Below the pieces are notes generated by a model. The model saw nothing but the letters and a program-made list of their open reading frames with translations. It searched no databases and had not been told where the DNA came from. DNA of 64,000 bases from positions 3,826,501 to 3,890,500 of the forward strand of contig JAFMOC010000019.1 in NCBI GenBank assembly GCA_019802505.1, read 5' to 3'. Below are positions 52,745 through 64,000 of this stretch, one piece after another. Made by a program: the position numbers and the translations under genes. Numbering within the stretch: position 1 is the first letter of the stretch; the number at the start of each line of letters is the position of its first letter. This stretch comes from Corydoras sp. C115. Its lineage: Eukaryota > Chordata > Actinopteri > Siluriformes > Callichthyidae.

Positions 52745-52862
52745 GGACGCAGGGTGGTTCCTCGTGCCCATTTAGGGGCGAACATTTCGGGCAGATACAG
52801 GGCACCAATCTTTTGCTAAGCACCCAATCACACCCAGATTCGAACCGGAGTTGAACGTGCTA
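52745..52862 (-). repeat. SINE-A remnant
   Basis: GGGGCGAACATTTCGGGC, CAGATACAGGGCACCAATC and CACCCAGATTCGAACCGG match minus-strand SINE-A with large deletions. Confidence 0.72.
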
Positions 52863-52935
52863 AACACTGACACCAAACTAAAATGTGACACCAAACCAAT
52901 TCATTGCTGTCATTTTTAACAGTTCATTAAAACTC

Positions 52936-52937
<2 letters not shown>

Positions 52938-52972
<35 letters not shown>

Positions 52973-52982
52973 CACACACACA
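52938..52982. repeat. (CA)n microsatellite
   Basis: About 22 CA units with one AA interruption. Confidence 0.97.
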
Positions 52983-53506
52983 TGAAAGACACATCATCAT
53001 CATTTAAGGATTTTAAAAATGTTATTTGCTGAGCTATTTATCTTATGGGGTATTAGATTTTGATCAACCCTCATATGTTCATTAATCAAAATTTGGATTC
53101 TCGCAAAAATAATGAGACTGTTTTCTGATCAGTGCTCAGTTTGTATTGTTGTAATGACGTGTCTTTCAGTCTTCAGAACAACAGTCCAGACAGAAACGCT
53201 CTGTTCCACCGAACGCTGCTGTTTCCGTCGCGATTCTGAGAACTGAACTGTGTACATCATTATTTACTGGTAAAAAAAAAATATAGTGTTCTACTCGTAG
53301 TGACCTCCAACAGAACATGGTGTAATGAACAGACTGGATACTTGCAGTCGCACACCGAGTCGTGGGTCCGTCCATTCTGGGGACAGAACAGGACGCACTA
53401 TGTGGAGACCAAAATCCCAACAACCTGATCTACAAACACGTCCTCACCGGAGTCACTATGATCGGCTTTAAACAGATCACGGTCCCCGCAACATGATAGA
53501 AACCTA

Positions 53507-53510
<4 letters not shown>
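52983..53510. other. Single-copy DNA
   Basis: Nothing recognised. Confidence 0.45.

Positions 53511-53559
<49 letters not shown>
53511..53559. repeat. (CA)n microsatellite
   Basis: About 24 CA units. Confidence 0.97.
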
Positions 53560-53560
<1 letters not shown>

Positions 53561-53669
53561 CAGTCACACCAACGTTCACAGTAGCAGCTAAATCCTAAAT
53601 ATCCTTCAAAATGGATTATCTGAAGAGAAGGAAAGAACACGAGCTGCTCACTGCAGATGTTTCACACAG

Positions 53670-53670
<1 letters not shown>

Positions 53671-53708
<38 letters not shown>
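53671..53708. repeat. (AAT)n microsatellite
   Basis: About 12 perfect AAT units. Confidence 0.97.
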
Positions 53709-53710
<2 letters not shown>

Positions 53711-54147
53711 AGGTTTGTTATCTTCACGTCCACATTCAGGTCCAGATCATTAGCGTTTTTTCAGCTGAGGTTTGGTATTTTCAGCAGCGTTTATTTTAAC
53801 TATCACAGTCTTGGACGCGGTCAGATGTCTGATGTCGGAGAACTTTGACTCGAAGTCTGTACGCAGTTGTTAAAATAAACTTTAGTTTCCACATCTTTCA
53901 TAAGGATGCTTATCTAGGCCTCATTTCTTGTGGGGTCGCGAGGTGCCAGCTGCAGGCTGGATTCCGAGCTCAGCGTTTCTAACCCCACAGTTCATCACAG
54001 GGCTGACGGACAGACGTGCACGGCTGGACAGGATTCAAACCCGGACCACAAGGTTGCTCTGCTCATCTGTGAATTAAACAAGAAATCAACATCAGAAGAA
54101 GATGATGAGATGAGATGATTAGAGATTACATATCCGTTTGTCTTCGG
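53709..54147. other. Single-copy DNA
   Basis: GGATTCAAACCCGG at 54030-54043 is B-box-like, but no box A or body is clear. Confidence 0.4.
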
Positions 54148-54154
54148 ATCGCGT

Positions 54155-54252
54155 TGGAATCTGCTAACAAAGCATCTTTGTTTTTCCAGTCCGGGACTCG
54201 AACCCTGGACTCGCTTGCTGATGGCAGCACCAACCGCTGCACCACCAACCAA
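54155..54252 (-). repeat. tRNA-like SINE head (fourth type)
   Basis: On the minus strand GGTTGGTGGTGCAGCGGTTG carries a box A (TGGTGCAGCGG), and GGGTTCGAGTCCCGGACTGG carries a perfect B box (GGTTCGAGTCC). The spacing suits a tRNA-derived head. The arms do not fold as a clear functional tRNA and no CCA-ready acceptor is seen, so I call it a SINE head rather than a tRNA gene. Confidence 0.6.
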
Positions 54253-54704
54253 TCCAACGGCATTTCACACTTCACAAAATGATAAATCATGACCAAATAT
54301 CCTGACAGGAGTTTCATACCAGCTGCAGGAAAGAAGAAAGACTGGCACCACCACCGGCGCTCCGGTCCCTCCTGGTTCCACCCCCAGTGCGAAGCCTGTA
54401 GGGGGCACAAGAGGAAGGACACGTCTGCGGAGCCGAGATAAAGAAATGATCACAGAGTCCTGAGAGCACAGACACAGCGTTTCCCGCTTCATACAGAGAG
54501 AAGAAGGCTGGAGGCCAGCGGAGTTGGGTTTTATGTCTTGGATGAAGATCAGAAAATAAATCATGGATGGTCATGAAACATTTATCAACTTTTTGTTTTT
54601 GAATCGTCCACCGCAGCCCTTCAGCGCGAAATGTTCAGCTCTGGAAAAATAGAAGTATGAAACTAATAATAATTCACTTTATTGTTTAGAAAATGAGTAC
54701 TTGC
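54253..54704. other. Single-copy DNA
   Basis: Three overlapping minus-strand frames of 86-99 codons in different phases suggest chance. No domain recognised. Confidence 0.45.
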
Positions 54705-54945
54705 ACTCAACGGCCACTTTATTAGGAACTCGTTTCTACACACAGATCCCAGATCAGCTCTGCTTTGTAGTTCTAGAGTTTCATTCTGTCGTCGTTCTGC
54801 TTCTCTACATGCTTCAGTATTGTTAGACCTCTTCACACTGTTCTCTGATGATCAGAACCATGGACAGAGCAGGTGTTATTAGAGTGGTGGATGACTCCAG
54901 AACTGCAGTGATGGTCATGTGGAGGTGCATTAGTGTGTGTGTGTG
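54705..54945. repeat. DNA-transposon-derived repeat
   Basis: CGGCCACTTTATTAGGAACT at 54711-54730 is the reverse complement of the CTAATAAAGTGGCC end seen at 5388 and 33407. TGTTCTCTGATGATCAGAAC and GAGCAGGTGTTATTAGAGTG follow. The right end is not seen. Confidence 0.6.
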
Positions 54946-55265
54946 TTTAATAGACAAAGCGTTGGACGGAGATCATCAACATCTTATCAACAGTAGATAC
55001 TTAATTAATGTACATGTTTTATAAATTGGTACTTGAGTGAATGTCTTTTAATAATTTCCAGCTCTGTAAATCAAACATATGAACATCAGGCAGAGCGGTT
55101 AGAAGTTCCACTGTAGAACTAAATCAGTTGCCAAGTTACAAAGCTGTAACGATGGAGGCAGAGTGGGACGGGATTCGTTCTCCGTGCAGCGGCGGGGACG
55201 AACCAAAAACACGAGGACATTTGTCATGATGTCAGAGTTTAGAAGCAAAGGAAATCTTTTCATTT

Positions 55266-55269
<4 letters not shown>
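54946..55269. other. Single-copy DNA
   Basis: Nothing recognised. Confidence 0.45.

Positions 55270-55334
<65 letters not shown>
55270..55334. repeat. (GT)n microsatellite
   Basis: About 32 perfect GT units, the longest GT array in the window. Confidence 0.97.
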
Positions 55335-55336
<2 letters not shown>

Positions 55337-55840
55337 GGGTATGGTATCTTTGATATCCACGAAGCTTAATGACATGTCGTCTTAGAGAAACGCCTCGTGT
55401 TATTTTGTCCCTAATTTCCATCTTTTGTTTGTTGTGTCTGAGAATTGATAAGACTCAGGTCAAAAGTCAACACCCGTCATGGTGTGGGTGCGGTAGTCAT
55501 GGTGTTCTCTAGGTGACTGGTGTATGCACATGTACAACACTGACACAGAGGGGTACATAGTATGAGCCATAGTATGCACTCCCATCATTTCGTTTCCCGG
55601 GAAGTCCGTGGTTATTTCAGCAGGACAATGCCACGCCCACTTCTCACAGAGGACACAACAGCATGGCGCCATAGACACAAAGTGTGGAGCTTTAATGTCT
55701 CTCAGTCCTTTTAAAACATATGGAAGATGATCTCATTGATCTATTGATCTATTACGCTACCTGCACAACCCCAACACAACCAATCAAAAACACACACAGC
55801 GTTTCAGTGTACTACACCAGAGTATTGTCCACCCAGATAC
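55335..55840. other. Single-copy DNA
   Basis: Nothing recognised. Confidence 0.5.
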
Positions 55841-56190
55841 ATTCATCCATCTATTATCTTCCGCTTTTTCCTCAATTACGGTCGCGGGGGGGTTCCCAAT
55901 GCCCATCCAGGGGAGAACGTCTCGGGTGCTGGGCAGATACACCCAGGACAGGATGCCAGTCTATCACTGGGCACACACTCACTCACACATACACACTCTA
56001 CATGGGGCAATTTGGAGAACTCAATTGACTTGATCCATGTTTTTGGACTGTGGGAGGAAACCGGAGAACCCAGAGGAAACCCACGCAGACACGGGGAGAA
56101 CATGGAAACTCCACCCAGATGGGTATTCGAACCCGGGAATCCCCAGCGCCGAGAGGATAACATGCCAACCACTAAGCCACCGTGCCGCCC
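55841..56190 (-). repeat. SINE-A, full length
   Basis: A minus-strand copy from GGGGGCGGCACGGTGGCTTAG to a CATC/CATT-type tail. It has the older GTGTATCTG form. The B box is GGTTCGAATACC. A frame of 111 codons runs over it on the minus strand. Confidence 0.92.
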
Positions 56191-58560
56191 CCAGAGCATT
56201 GTGTATAACAATAAACACTATGGTATAATATTCCTTTTGCTGCTAAATCCCTGCCGTATGCTGTACCTCGTTATATTTAATATACATGAGAGATCATTAT
56301 GATCTGATGAGGCAGCAGTGCGAGGCACAATGAGCTTCCAAAACAGATTACAAACGCTAATGCTTATGGATTCCAAGACGATGTTTAGGAATGCATTTTA
56401 TTAAGACGCATGGGGCAGATTTACACGCATCCACACGCAGGGAAACGAAAGCACGTTGGCATGTGAATGCTGAAATCTACACCCACACGCATAATCCGAT
56501 GCCAGGGAGGTCTTCATCCCGCAGATGAAACTCTTATCGATTGATCCGTATCGCGAGATGATGCTTTCCAGAAAATCCGTCTAGCATCCTTCAGCAAGCT
56601 GCGCAGGTTCCGTCGGCGGGTTCTGTTACAAACCCTAGTAAAATGGTCGGATGTCAACGGGGGAAATGAAAGCGCGAGAGGCGCAGTTCACTCGCTGCAT
56701 CCTGGCGCCTTTGTTTTCCCTGAAACGAGGTAAAGCAAATAATTCTCGGCTGACACCTTCCAGCTTCTATTTATTGCTGGAGTTTCGCAGGACGGGTTCG
56801 GCGTGGATGCTTTCATTCTTCTCATTGGCCTACGAAGCAGTAAAACCTACAGAAATAGAACATTTGTGTATAAACATGTGCTATTAGGCTTTCAGTCCTC
56901 CAGGTCACTATATTAGCGGCTCCGACGCGTCGGCTTTAATTCATTGTTGCAGGTATCGTTCTGCTGGTCCGCGGGGACCGTGGCTCGATATGAGAGGCCT
57001 CGGAGTTTCTGCTCTCACTGTGCAGCTTTAATTTTCCTCAATCCAGGTTGTCCTATCTGCCTCTCTTCGGGAATATCAATATCCAGCTTTAGTATTAGCA
57101 AAATCAATGCGGCCGAGTACACGAGTACAAATCTCCCCTCCATGGCCATTGGAGCCCTTTGATTCAGGGCTGCACACAAGGCGCTGTGGCCGTGTGTCGA
57201 TATCTTATTTTTTTATGGCCGGTGGGGCAACAAAGGAACCGCCATAAGTCACTCTTACTCAGTACTCGCCTCCGGATTTGTCCGTTTTACAGATTTGTCA
57301 TGATTTGCATCGCGGTTTTGGTGGATTTTCATTCATTCGTTTATTTATCTTCATATCTGCTTCTCATGATCAGGGGCGCTGGCTCGGCGAGGGGTGTGCT
57401 GGAGCCTTCTGTGGCTTTTCCACCGAGCAAAAAGCAAATCATGACCCCATAATAATGAGATGATATGAAAGCGATGTTCGCGTCTCCTAGACAATAACAC
57501 CCGATGATGTGGATTTCCTGATGTCTTGTAAAAAGCCCATATTAATCCCTCTGGTTGGTTATTGTTGCCATTAATCTGTTCAAAATGAACACATCCAGCT
57601 TTGCAACTTTTACCGCCGCTCTGAGGAAAGCCGTTATGGCCATAGCAACCTGAAGAGGACGAGAAAGCATCCATTCCTGAACTCCCCCGCTCGCTTTAAA
57701 TGAAAGCAGACCACCTGCTGGCAACAAATGGAGTGAGCCGCGTTCCGGCCGCACGTCTACATATTAAACCGTTTCCTTGCGCTCATCTTCGGAACCGCTT
57801 GCGTTTTTAAATAAGCAATTTAGCACAAATTCATTAGATACCTTAATTGCATTTATGTAATTAAACATGCAGCTGTGACTGCGGCAGCAGCACCATTAGA
57901 CGGTACGCTCCGCCGGCGTAGCTCTGCCTTTTTTTTTTTTTCTTTCTTTTTTTTTTTTTTAGGCTGAAGAAGCTCCATTTCATAGCAAGATAAATTGCAG
58001 GATACACAGAGGATCAAAGCAATCTCATGCTTTATCTCATGCAATAAGAAATATATCTCCCCGGCTAATTATTGATTAGTTGAAAGCTGAAATGCATTCC
58101 TCCATGCGGCTGAGTAGCTCCGGCTCCCGGCCCTCGGCAGGTCGGACATCATCAAATATGAAACCTAATGATCACAACTCTTTTCTTCCAACAATGCCTT
58201 CATTATGCAGAGCTGATGAGGCGCAGCTCCTTCTCTCTGCACGTCTGTCTTTAAAGCGGTGGTCACCGTCCTCGTCCCGGCGGCTGATGATCCTGCTGAG
58301 TCCAGCTCCGGCCTCAATCAGCCGCCCTGCATCGGATAATTAACGACTTTAAAAGTCACTAATTGGCGAATCAGAAGCGTTGCTGGTAGACATGGGGTGG
58401 GGGTGGGGGGGTTGGGGTTGACATGAGCAGTAGGGAACACAGGCATGATTAAGAAGTTCTGAAGAAGTGCTGCTCGGAAGTAAACGTGGATCTTCAGGAC
58501 CGGAGCTGGTGAAGCTGTCGGCAGTGATGGAGGGCATCCACATGGATCCAACCTGAATAT
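56191..58560. other. Long single-copy stretch
   Basis: No SINE or MITE in about 2.4 kb. T-rich runs lie at 57929-57960. Repeat-free text with mixed composition at 56990-57800 could hold conserved non-coding elements. Frames at 57159-57452 and 57351-57674 overlap on opposite strands and match nothing. Confidence 0.4.
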
Positions 58561-58580
58561 CCCCCCCCCCCCCCTCCCCC
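58561..58580. repeat. C-rich run
   Basis: About 14 C, then T and five C. Confidence 0.9.
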
Positions 58581-59498
58581 CATATACCAAAGGACCCATC
58601 AAAATCTCTAACAAACGAACCAATCACTTGTTTTTATTTCCCTCACAGATGAATCGATGGGGAGGATTTATTTATTTATTTTTTTTTTGCACCTTAACGA
58701 CACCTCGACAATTAATCCTCTTTACTTTCAGCAAATTCCTCCGTCGACTAATTACACACTGTAATGTACACCGTTTCCACAAAAATCAAAGTGGCCTCGG
58801 GTTTAACGTGAGTCACAGAAGAGGAGGCGTGTGTAAACACACCGCGGAAACGTTTCCCTCAAATCAAATTAAATTAAACACCTATTAAAAGACGTAAACG
58901 AAAGGAATCCTGATTAACTTCGGCATCAGTCCGTCTGCTGACGGCTGGAGGAGGAAACTTCAGAAAGAATGAAAACAACGGTAAGTGACGGGAAAAGCAG
59001 ACTTTCAGACATAAATAGTGACAAAACACATTACATACCACCAATTAAAACCCTCGCCATGAACGAAGGGCTTCCTCAAAACCGTTCTCAAGAAGTAATC
59101 AGTTCTAATCATCCTGATTGCTCTCAGCAGAAAATTAATCTCATTTTCTTTTCAAGCAGCTGCCGGTTATTTAAGCCCTGATTTCGGAATCTTCTCTGGG
59201 CTGTGATTAATTAAACCAGAAGACGGGAACAAAAACAGGGCATTTAAAGATCTGCAGTTAATAATTCAGGTCAGCACATTAAAGTCGGCTTTGTGCCGCA
59301 CACGCCTTTGATTTTCGGCTCCTTCCGTATCGTTCGGGGTTCCGATTGTTTGCGCCGAGGGGCGAGCACAGTGACAGGTGATGAGTCCGGAGATAAAGGA
59401 AGCGGAACGTTTGTCTAATTTAAATATGAAGCATAATTCTTATGACATTAAACATGATTAATTAGTCCTAATTGAATAAGACGTTGATTTGAACGTGT
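58581..59498. other. Single-copy DNA
   Basis: A T-rich patch at 58669-58688. No repeat family or exon recognised. Confidence 0.45.
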
Positions 59499-59660
59499 GT
59501 GGTGGCTCTGTGGTTAAAGCAGTGGGCTGGCAGTCTGAAGGTTGGGGGGTTGAACTAATCCATGTGGACCCTTGAGCTCGGTTCTTAACCTTTATCTGCA
59601 AAATGATGTCCTGTAAGGACTGAGCTGTGATCTAAACCCCATAAAAATCACCACAGGGGA
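59499..59660 (+). repeat. SINE-B, decayed
   Basis: GTGGCTCTGTGGTTAAAGCA, GGCAGTCTGAAGGTTGGGGG and GGACCCTTGAGCTCGGTTCT follow SINE-B order. The 3' block is unrecognisable. Confidence 0.6.
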
Positions 59661-60429
59661 GCAAATATAAATAAAAGAAATAAATGTTAAGGGTCGGCTT
59701 GATTCCTTTCAGCCCTTTTCATTACCCAGTGCACCGAACATCAGTGTTTAAATAATTTACAGAGCCTCTAATTAGAACCATATGGATGTGTGTTCCTCCC
59801 ACTCTGCCTCTCCCACCACGTTCTCTCCTTCAGTCCAACCACTCCGGCTTCCTAATGGCTGCGCTGCAGCGTCTCACTCACTGTGTTGACCTAATTGGCA
59901 GCTCCCTCAGTGTCATGGACTGGGCTCTCAGTGCAGTACAATGCTGCCATTGTGTCTGCCCAAAACCCCGAGCTTGTTGTCATTCAGCGGCAGCGACTGA
60001 TTCTCACGTCTGAGGCAGTGGGGGGTAAAAAGTTCTCATCCATCCACATCCCCGCAGCTTCAGTTACTCCAATTGTCCAAATGAGTGACCCGAGCCCAAT
60101 GGACTGGCAGCGCAGAGGTCCGATTGTGCACGTAAACAATATGCATGAATGGGATCGGAGTCTAATTAAGACGCTGTGAGACAGTTGGCTGATGAAGGCA
60201 CCGAGAACAAGTGCACACAGGTTCCTGGTGCCATGCAGAGCACAGCGTGGCAGCGTGGGATAGGACCATTTTATAGATACATGCCAGGGTTTATGTATGC
60301 GGGTTCCAGTCTGTGGCTGTCTGGGTTGGGTACGGTGTCTGCTGAAAGGAGGGGGGTACAAGTGGTGTTTTGTAAATATAAAGAATTTATATATAATATA
60401 TATTATATATATATTGTTGCTATGAAGGT
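59661..60429. other. Single-copy DNA with an AT patch
   Basis: Frames of 75-131 codons overlap in several phases with no domain. An imperfect TA patch lies at 60390-60414. AATATGCATGAATG near 60137 resembles an octamer-type site. Confidence 0.4.
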
Positions 60430-60740
60430 GGATTTTATAGTTCTACAATTCTCAACTGTAGTCCTGTTTGTTCTACAGCACATACTATGTACTCTGTTCT
60501 CCCCAATAGTACCACTACAGAGCATGGATTATTTGGTGGGTGCATTATTCCTATCCCAGCAGTGTTGCTAAGGTTTTTAAATGAAAACCCCCTCATCGCA
60601 TCAGTGTCACTGCAGAACTGACAATCCACCACCCAAATGAGACCTGTTCTGTGGTGGTCCTGACCAATAGAGAACAGAGAACCAACAAAAACAAAGAATA
60701 CCGATGGACTACAGTCTGTAATAGTAAAACTACAAAGTCC
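60430..60740. mobile_element. Inverted-repeat (foldback/MITE-like) element, best copy
   Basis: The arms at 60430-60464 and 60706-60740 are 35 bases each and match at 27 of 35 positions as reverse complements; both share ACTGTAGTCC/GGACTACAGT at the inner side. About 240 bases of non-coding interior separate them. Related arms occur at 2331, 20603, 26300 and 44427, which marks a dispersed non-autonomous DNA element. The target duplication is not readable, and the true ends may lie a little outside. Confidence 0.65.
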
Positions 60741-61180
60741 ATCTATATGGTAAGTGGAGGACATGGACCACTGAAGACAAGAAAAGAAGGGAGGCGTGTG
60801 CAGACTTTTGACTGGTACAGTATATATTCGATTAAATATTAAAAATAATAACCAGCTGACAAAGGTTTCATCTCATCCCGGCATTTCAATTTTCTTAAAA
60901 CATCAAAGAAGTGAACTAACTCTGAGTCTCACGGCAGCAGGACTAATTCTGTATTTCACTTAATGTTAAAGATGGACGGCTCGTTTATTGAGTCCTGAGT
61001 CATCCACTAATCAAAATGTCAGTATCGCCGGCCATGTGCTGCCAACTGCTCCTCACAGATTCATTTTAATATCGTCTCACAGTTTACAGGTTTTTATAAA
61101 GATTCATCAGATTAATGTCTTTAATGACGCGAGAAAATGATTCGACTTCTGATGTTGCTATTGCATTACTCAGTCCATCC

Positions 61181-61182
<2 letters not shown>
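60741..61182. other. Single-copy DNA
   Basis: Nothing recognised. Confidence 0.5.

Positions 61183-61212
<30 letters not shown>
61183..61212. repeat. (GT)n microsatellite
   Basis: About 14 GT units. Confidence 0.95.
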
Positions 61213-61424
61213 TCATCCCACAGGTTCCATATTTTAAAAAATATTTAATATGGAACATGTTCAGTCCTGCATTAACAATGCAAAGCAAAAATTCTGTAAT
61301 AATAAGGTGATAAGGTGGAGAAGCCACAGTACAAATAAAACTGTATTATTCCCCTGACGCCTTTAACAGAGTTCAGCTGACTCACTCAGCTCGCCCAAGC
61401 TTTCTTTTTTAGGAATAAGTTTCT

Positions 61425-61560
61425 AAGGGTTTGGTAGTGAAGTGGTCAGAGTGTGGGGGTTGTTGTGGTCCTTTGGTGGACCATGAAGCTCTAGACCCTC
61501 ATTGCTCTGTGATGCTGTATGATGACCGACCCCATGCTCTGATACTTAAGAACCTTCTCA
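61425..61560 (+). repeat. SINE-B, decayed
   Basis: GGGTTTGGTAGTGAAGTGGTCAG, CTAGACCCTCATTGCTCTG and GATGACCGACCCCATGCTC follow the SINE-B plan (compare 38513). The B box is lost. Confidence 0.5.
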
Positions 61561-62534
61561 ATCACTTTGTTAAATGATGATTTTCAACTGATCCTGATGG
61601 GAAACTGGTCGTCTGTGTTAAACTCTCAAACTAGAGACGTTCTGCGTCTTCGACGGCGTGAAGACGGAGAGCAGCCGCTTGATTGACGTTCTCAAAGTTT
61701 CATTTCCATGATTTAAAAAATTCCAAATAATAACCAGTCAATAATTTATGACTCCTCGTGTTCCGCGGTCTCAAGGACGACGTGATCGATGCGGATTGAC
61801 ACGTCGAGTCGAAGTGCGGTCTCCTCTCCCGTCTGAAATCACCACATCCTGTACACAAGTGCAGTGGTCAGTGATTGGATTAGGATGCCCCTCAGGGATC
61901 CGGCTCTTTGCTAATGAGCCTCTGTGGTCTGATAGACTTGGTTAATTATGCGGCCACGGGCGGACCTCGTTCCACTGGGATAATTCAGCCATCAGTGACC
62001 TCAGGAAGAGGTCAACCAACTCACACTGACGCTGCGTAACAAGTTCCTTCTCTGAAAGTCTTTTAGGAAGACGCTGGAAGGAGGAATAAAACTATATCAT
62101 CATACACACTCAGCTCTGAATTATAATAGTTTTATAATGTAGACTGGACTCACTATTGTACATTATATTATGGGCTGGATGTAAATGTAATGTCCCTGAA
62201 GATAAAATTAAGCATGACGAGCTGATGGAGAATGGCAGCGCTGTTATGTTCAGGATATATGAAGTGATTATATAAGAATTCATGGCTCATCATTTAAAAT
62301 TGTATAGAAGAGGAGACGGAGGTTTAAATGGTAAGGCAGTGAAACACAGACCTGGAGGCCCTTCAGGCTTAAATACTACGGTTCCACGATGATGGACTCT
62401 GTACTTTAAGTTAAGGCCACTGCATACAGAGTCCTGCTTTCTTTTGTGTATTAGTCTGTTACCGTCTTCTTATGGATGCTTCCATTGGGGGTCGTCGCAC
62501 TATTTATCCAGCCTTACAGCCAGCATCGAGTGGG
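61561..62534. other. Single-copy DNA
   Basis: Nothing recognised. Confidence 0.5.
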
Positions 62535-62612
62535 CCCACATTGACAGCTTTGGTTAAATTGGAATTTGAACCCCCAACCTTCAGAACGCGGTCCCAATCA
62601 ACCCCACCCTTT
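62535..62612 (-). repeat. SINE-B head fragment
   Basis: CCCACATTGACAGCTTTGG and TTTGAACCCCCAACCTTCAG are the minus-strand body and B box of SINE-B (compare 22008-22050). Box A is absent. Confidence 0.55.
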
Positions 62613-63329
62613 AATCAGCTTTGTGCTGTAGATGAACTCATGATGCAGTCAATGGGAAAACAGCAAACAAGTACCGTGCCATTGAGACGTGATCCCTCGC
62701 ATGTATAAAACCATGATCCTGACCACAGTGAGAACCCTGGACATGATCATCCTCTCAGATCGAACGTCTGAGCTGCCATCCATGTTCAAAGTCCACGTTC
62801 CTCAAGCCTATCCAGCAAACGTCCACAACGTCATTATTATTACAGGCAGATACCTGCAGAACCCAGAGCCCACATGTGGACTGACGGCTCCCCGCAGTGA
62901 TGCTGTCCGAATTCCAGACTGAGATGGATGAAGAAAGCTGAGAGATGATGGATTTCAGACCGTAGTAATTGCCATTCCAGCGACCCTAAAGGAAATCCGA
63001 CATCTCACACTGATCGCGGCTGACGTTTATTACGTCCTCTTCAGCGGAGGTTCGCAATCTCCGTGTCACTTCAGACCTCTTGGTCATTTTATTTCCCCAT
63101 TAAAAATATTACTAAGACAGCCTTCATTCTTCATCAGAGGATCTCCAAACTTCATTACTGTCCTTTAAAGAATCGTTCTAAAACCATTAACTGTATATTT
63201 AACACAATGGTGTGTGTGTGTGTGTGTTTATGTTGTTTTAGTATTTACAGCTTCTTGTTTACCAGATGCATGTACCATACAGATGTATGTTATACTTCTA
63301 CAGTGTTGTGAGTGTCTTAAATATATCGC
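62613..63329. other. Single-copy DNA
   Basis: A short GT run of eight to nine units at 63209-63226. No exon recognised. Confidence 0.45.
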
Positions 63330-63541
63330 AGGCTTCTGTTTAAGGAACCAGCTTTGCAACCTGAAGGTCCCCGGTTTGATTCCCGGTCCCACCGCGTACT
63401 ACGGCTGCAGTGTCCTAATTCCAATGGCTCCTTGGGCGCCATATACAGGGCTGCCAACTGCTTTGGTCATGTGTGCTCACTTCACTAGTACACGTGTGTG
63501 TCTTACTGCAGGGATAGGTTCAATGTGGAGGACAAATGGAT
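63330..63541 (+). repeat. SINE-C copy 2
   Basis: GTTTAAGGAACCAGCTTTGC, GAAGGTCCCCGGTTTGATTC, TACAGGGCTGCCAACTGC and AATGTGGAGGACAAATG repeat the phrases of 30150-30320 in the same order. The 5' part of the head is missing. Confidence 0.72.
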
Positions 63542-63800
63542 CACTTTATCACACTTTACTTTATGTTGTGTAATGGAGTGCACACAGTGGTCATCCAAAC
63601 GTTTGTGATCCACAACACACCAACATGCCATCACCACATCAACCTCACTGTAGTACAGAGCATCAGTCATTACGTGGTCTATTTGGGGTCCCGATCATGT
63701 GACTAAGAGAGTATGTGAGAGATGGACTAGAGTCTGAACCACAAAGTGAAGCTGAGTGACCTCATCCTAATAAAGTGAGCAGTATGTGTACAATTCCGTA
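63542..63800. repeat. DNA-transposon-derived remnant
   Basis: CATCCTAATAAAGTGAGCAG at 63762-63781 resembles the CTAATAAAGTGGCC terminal phrase. GGTGTGTTGTGGATCACAAA in reverse and similar phrases hint at the interior of the 33280-type repeat. Weakly supported. Confidence 0.35.
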
Positions 63801-63811
63801 CTGTAGTATAT

Positions 63812-63814
<3 letters not shown>

Positions 63815-63842
<28 letters not shown>
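63815..63842. repeat. (TA)n microsatellite
   Basis: About 14 TA units. Confidence 0.95.
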
Positions 63843-63846
<4 letters not shown>

Positions 63847-64000
63847 CTGTAGCTTATATAATATTGTTAACATCAGCTTCTGCAGAAATCTCCCTTCATT
63901 CCCCAAAAAAAACAAGCCTCCGACAGGTCAACAGCTCATCCAGCATCTGCACGCAGGCCTGTTAGTGCCGCTGTGTGTATGGTGCAGCCTCGGGACAGTG

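Noticed and set aside
54155..54252. Possible tRNA gene on the minus strand
   Set aside because: Boxes A and B are good, but acceptor and anticodon arms do not pair convincingly. A SINE head is more likely.

Overview
The window looks like non-coding nuclear DNA from a ray-finned fish. The evidence is the repeat content: about 30 copies of a tRNA-headed SINE ending in (ATGA)n or (ATGG)n, copies of a second SINE carrying the TTTGGATAAAAGCGTCTG block common in teleost SINEs, two copies of a short hAT-type element, decayed Tc1-related MITE pieces ending in CTAATAAAGTGGCC, and very many CA, TA and ATT microsatellites. From memory this mix fits an otophysan fish, perhaps a catfish. That placement is an inference and was not tested.

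I find no protein-coding gene, rRNA, functional tRNA, CRISPR array or bacterial-type feature. The open frames present are short. Most lie inside SINE copies or simple repeats, and the rest match no protein family I recognise. The window is therefore either intergenic or inside a large intron. The only exon-like candidate is a 42-codon frame at 16779-16907 that runs into a plausible splice donor and sits in a cluster of CRE-like sites. It is weak.

Layout: 1-1000 is CpG-rich single-copy DNA. From 1 to 16.3 kb single-copy DNA is broken by SINE-A copies, a 457-bp hAT element at 9635-10091, a SINE-A copy inside an ATT tract and another between TA tracts. From 16.3 to 20.6 kb is the longest repeat-poor stretch and holds the CRE cluster. 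From 20.6 to 31 kb SINEs and MITE pieces are dense and nested. A CpG-rich 26-bp minisatellite lies at 33058-33279. From 35.3 to 39.3 kb there are two clear nested SINE insertions. From 41.5 to 44.1 kb and 56.2 to 59.5 kb are long single-copy stretches that may hold conserved non-coding elements. An LTR-like segment lies near 45.75-46.24 kb, a second hAT copy at 49274-49680 and another nested SINE pair at 51.2-51.9 kb. The last 5 kb holds decayed SINE and inverted-repeat pieces.

No genes act together here. The story the sequence tells is transposition history. A SINE-A subfamily marked by GGGTCTATCTG (older copies have GGGTGTATCTG) has clean 10-14 bp target-site duplications and has landed in older SINEs several times, while other SINE-A copies sit in AT-rich microsatellites. 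Family names SINE-A, SINE-B and SINE-C are my own labels. All family assignments are from reading and memory, with no database search.
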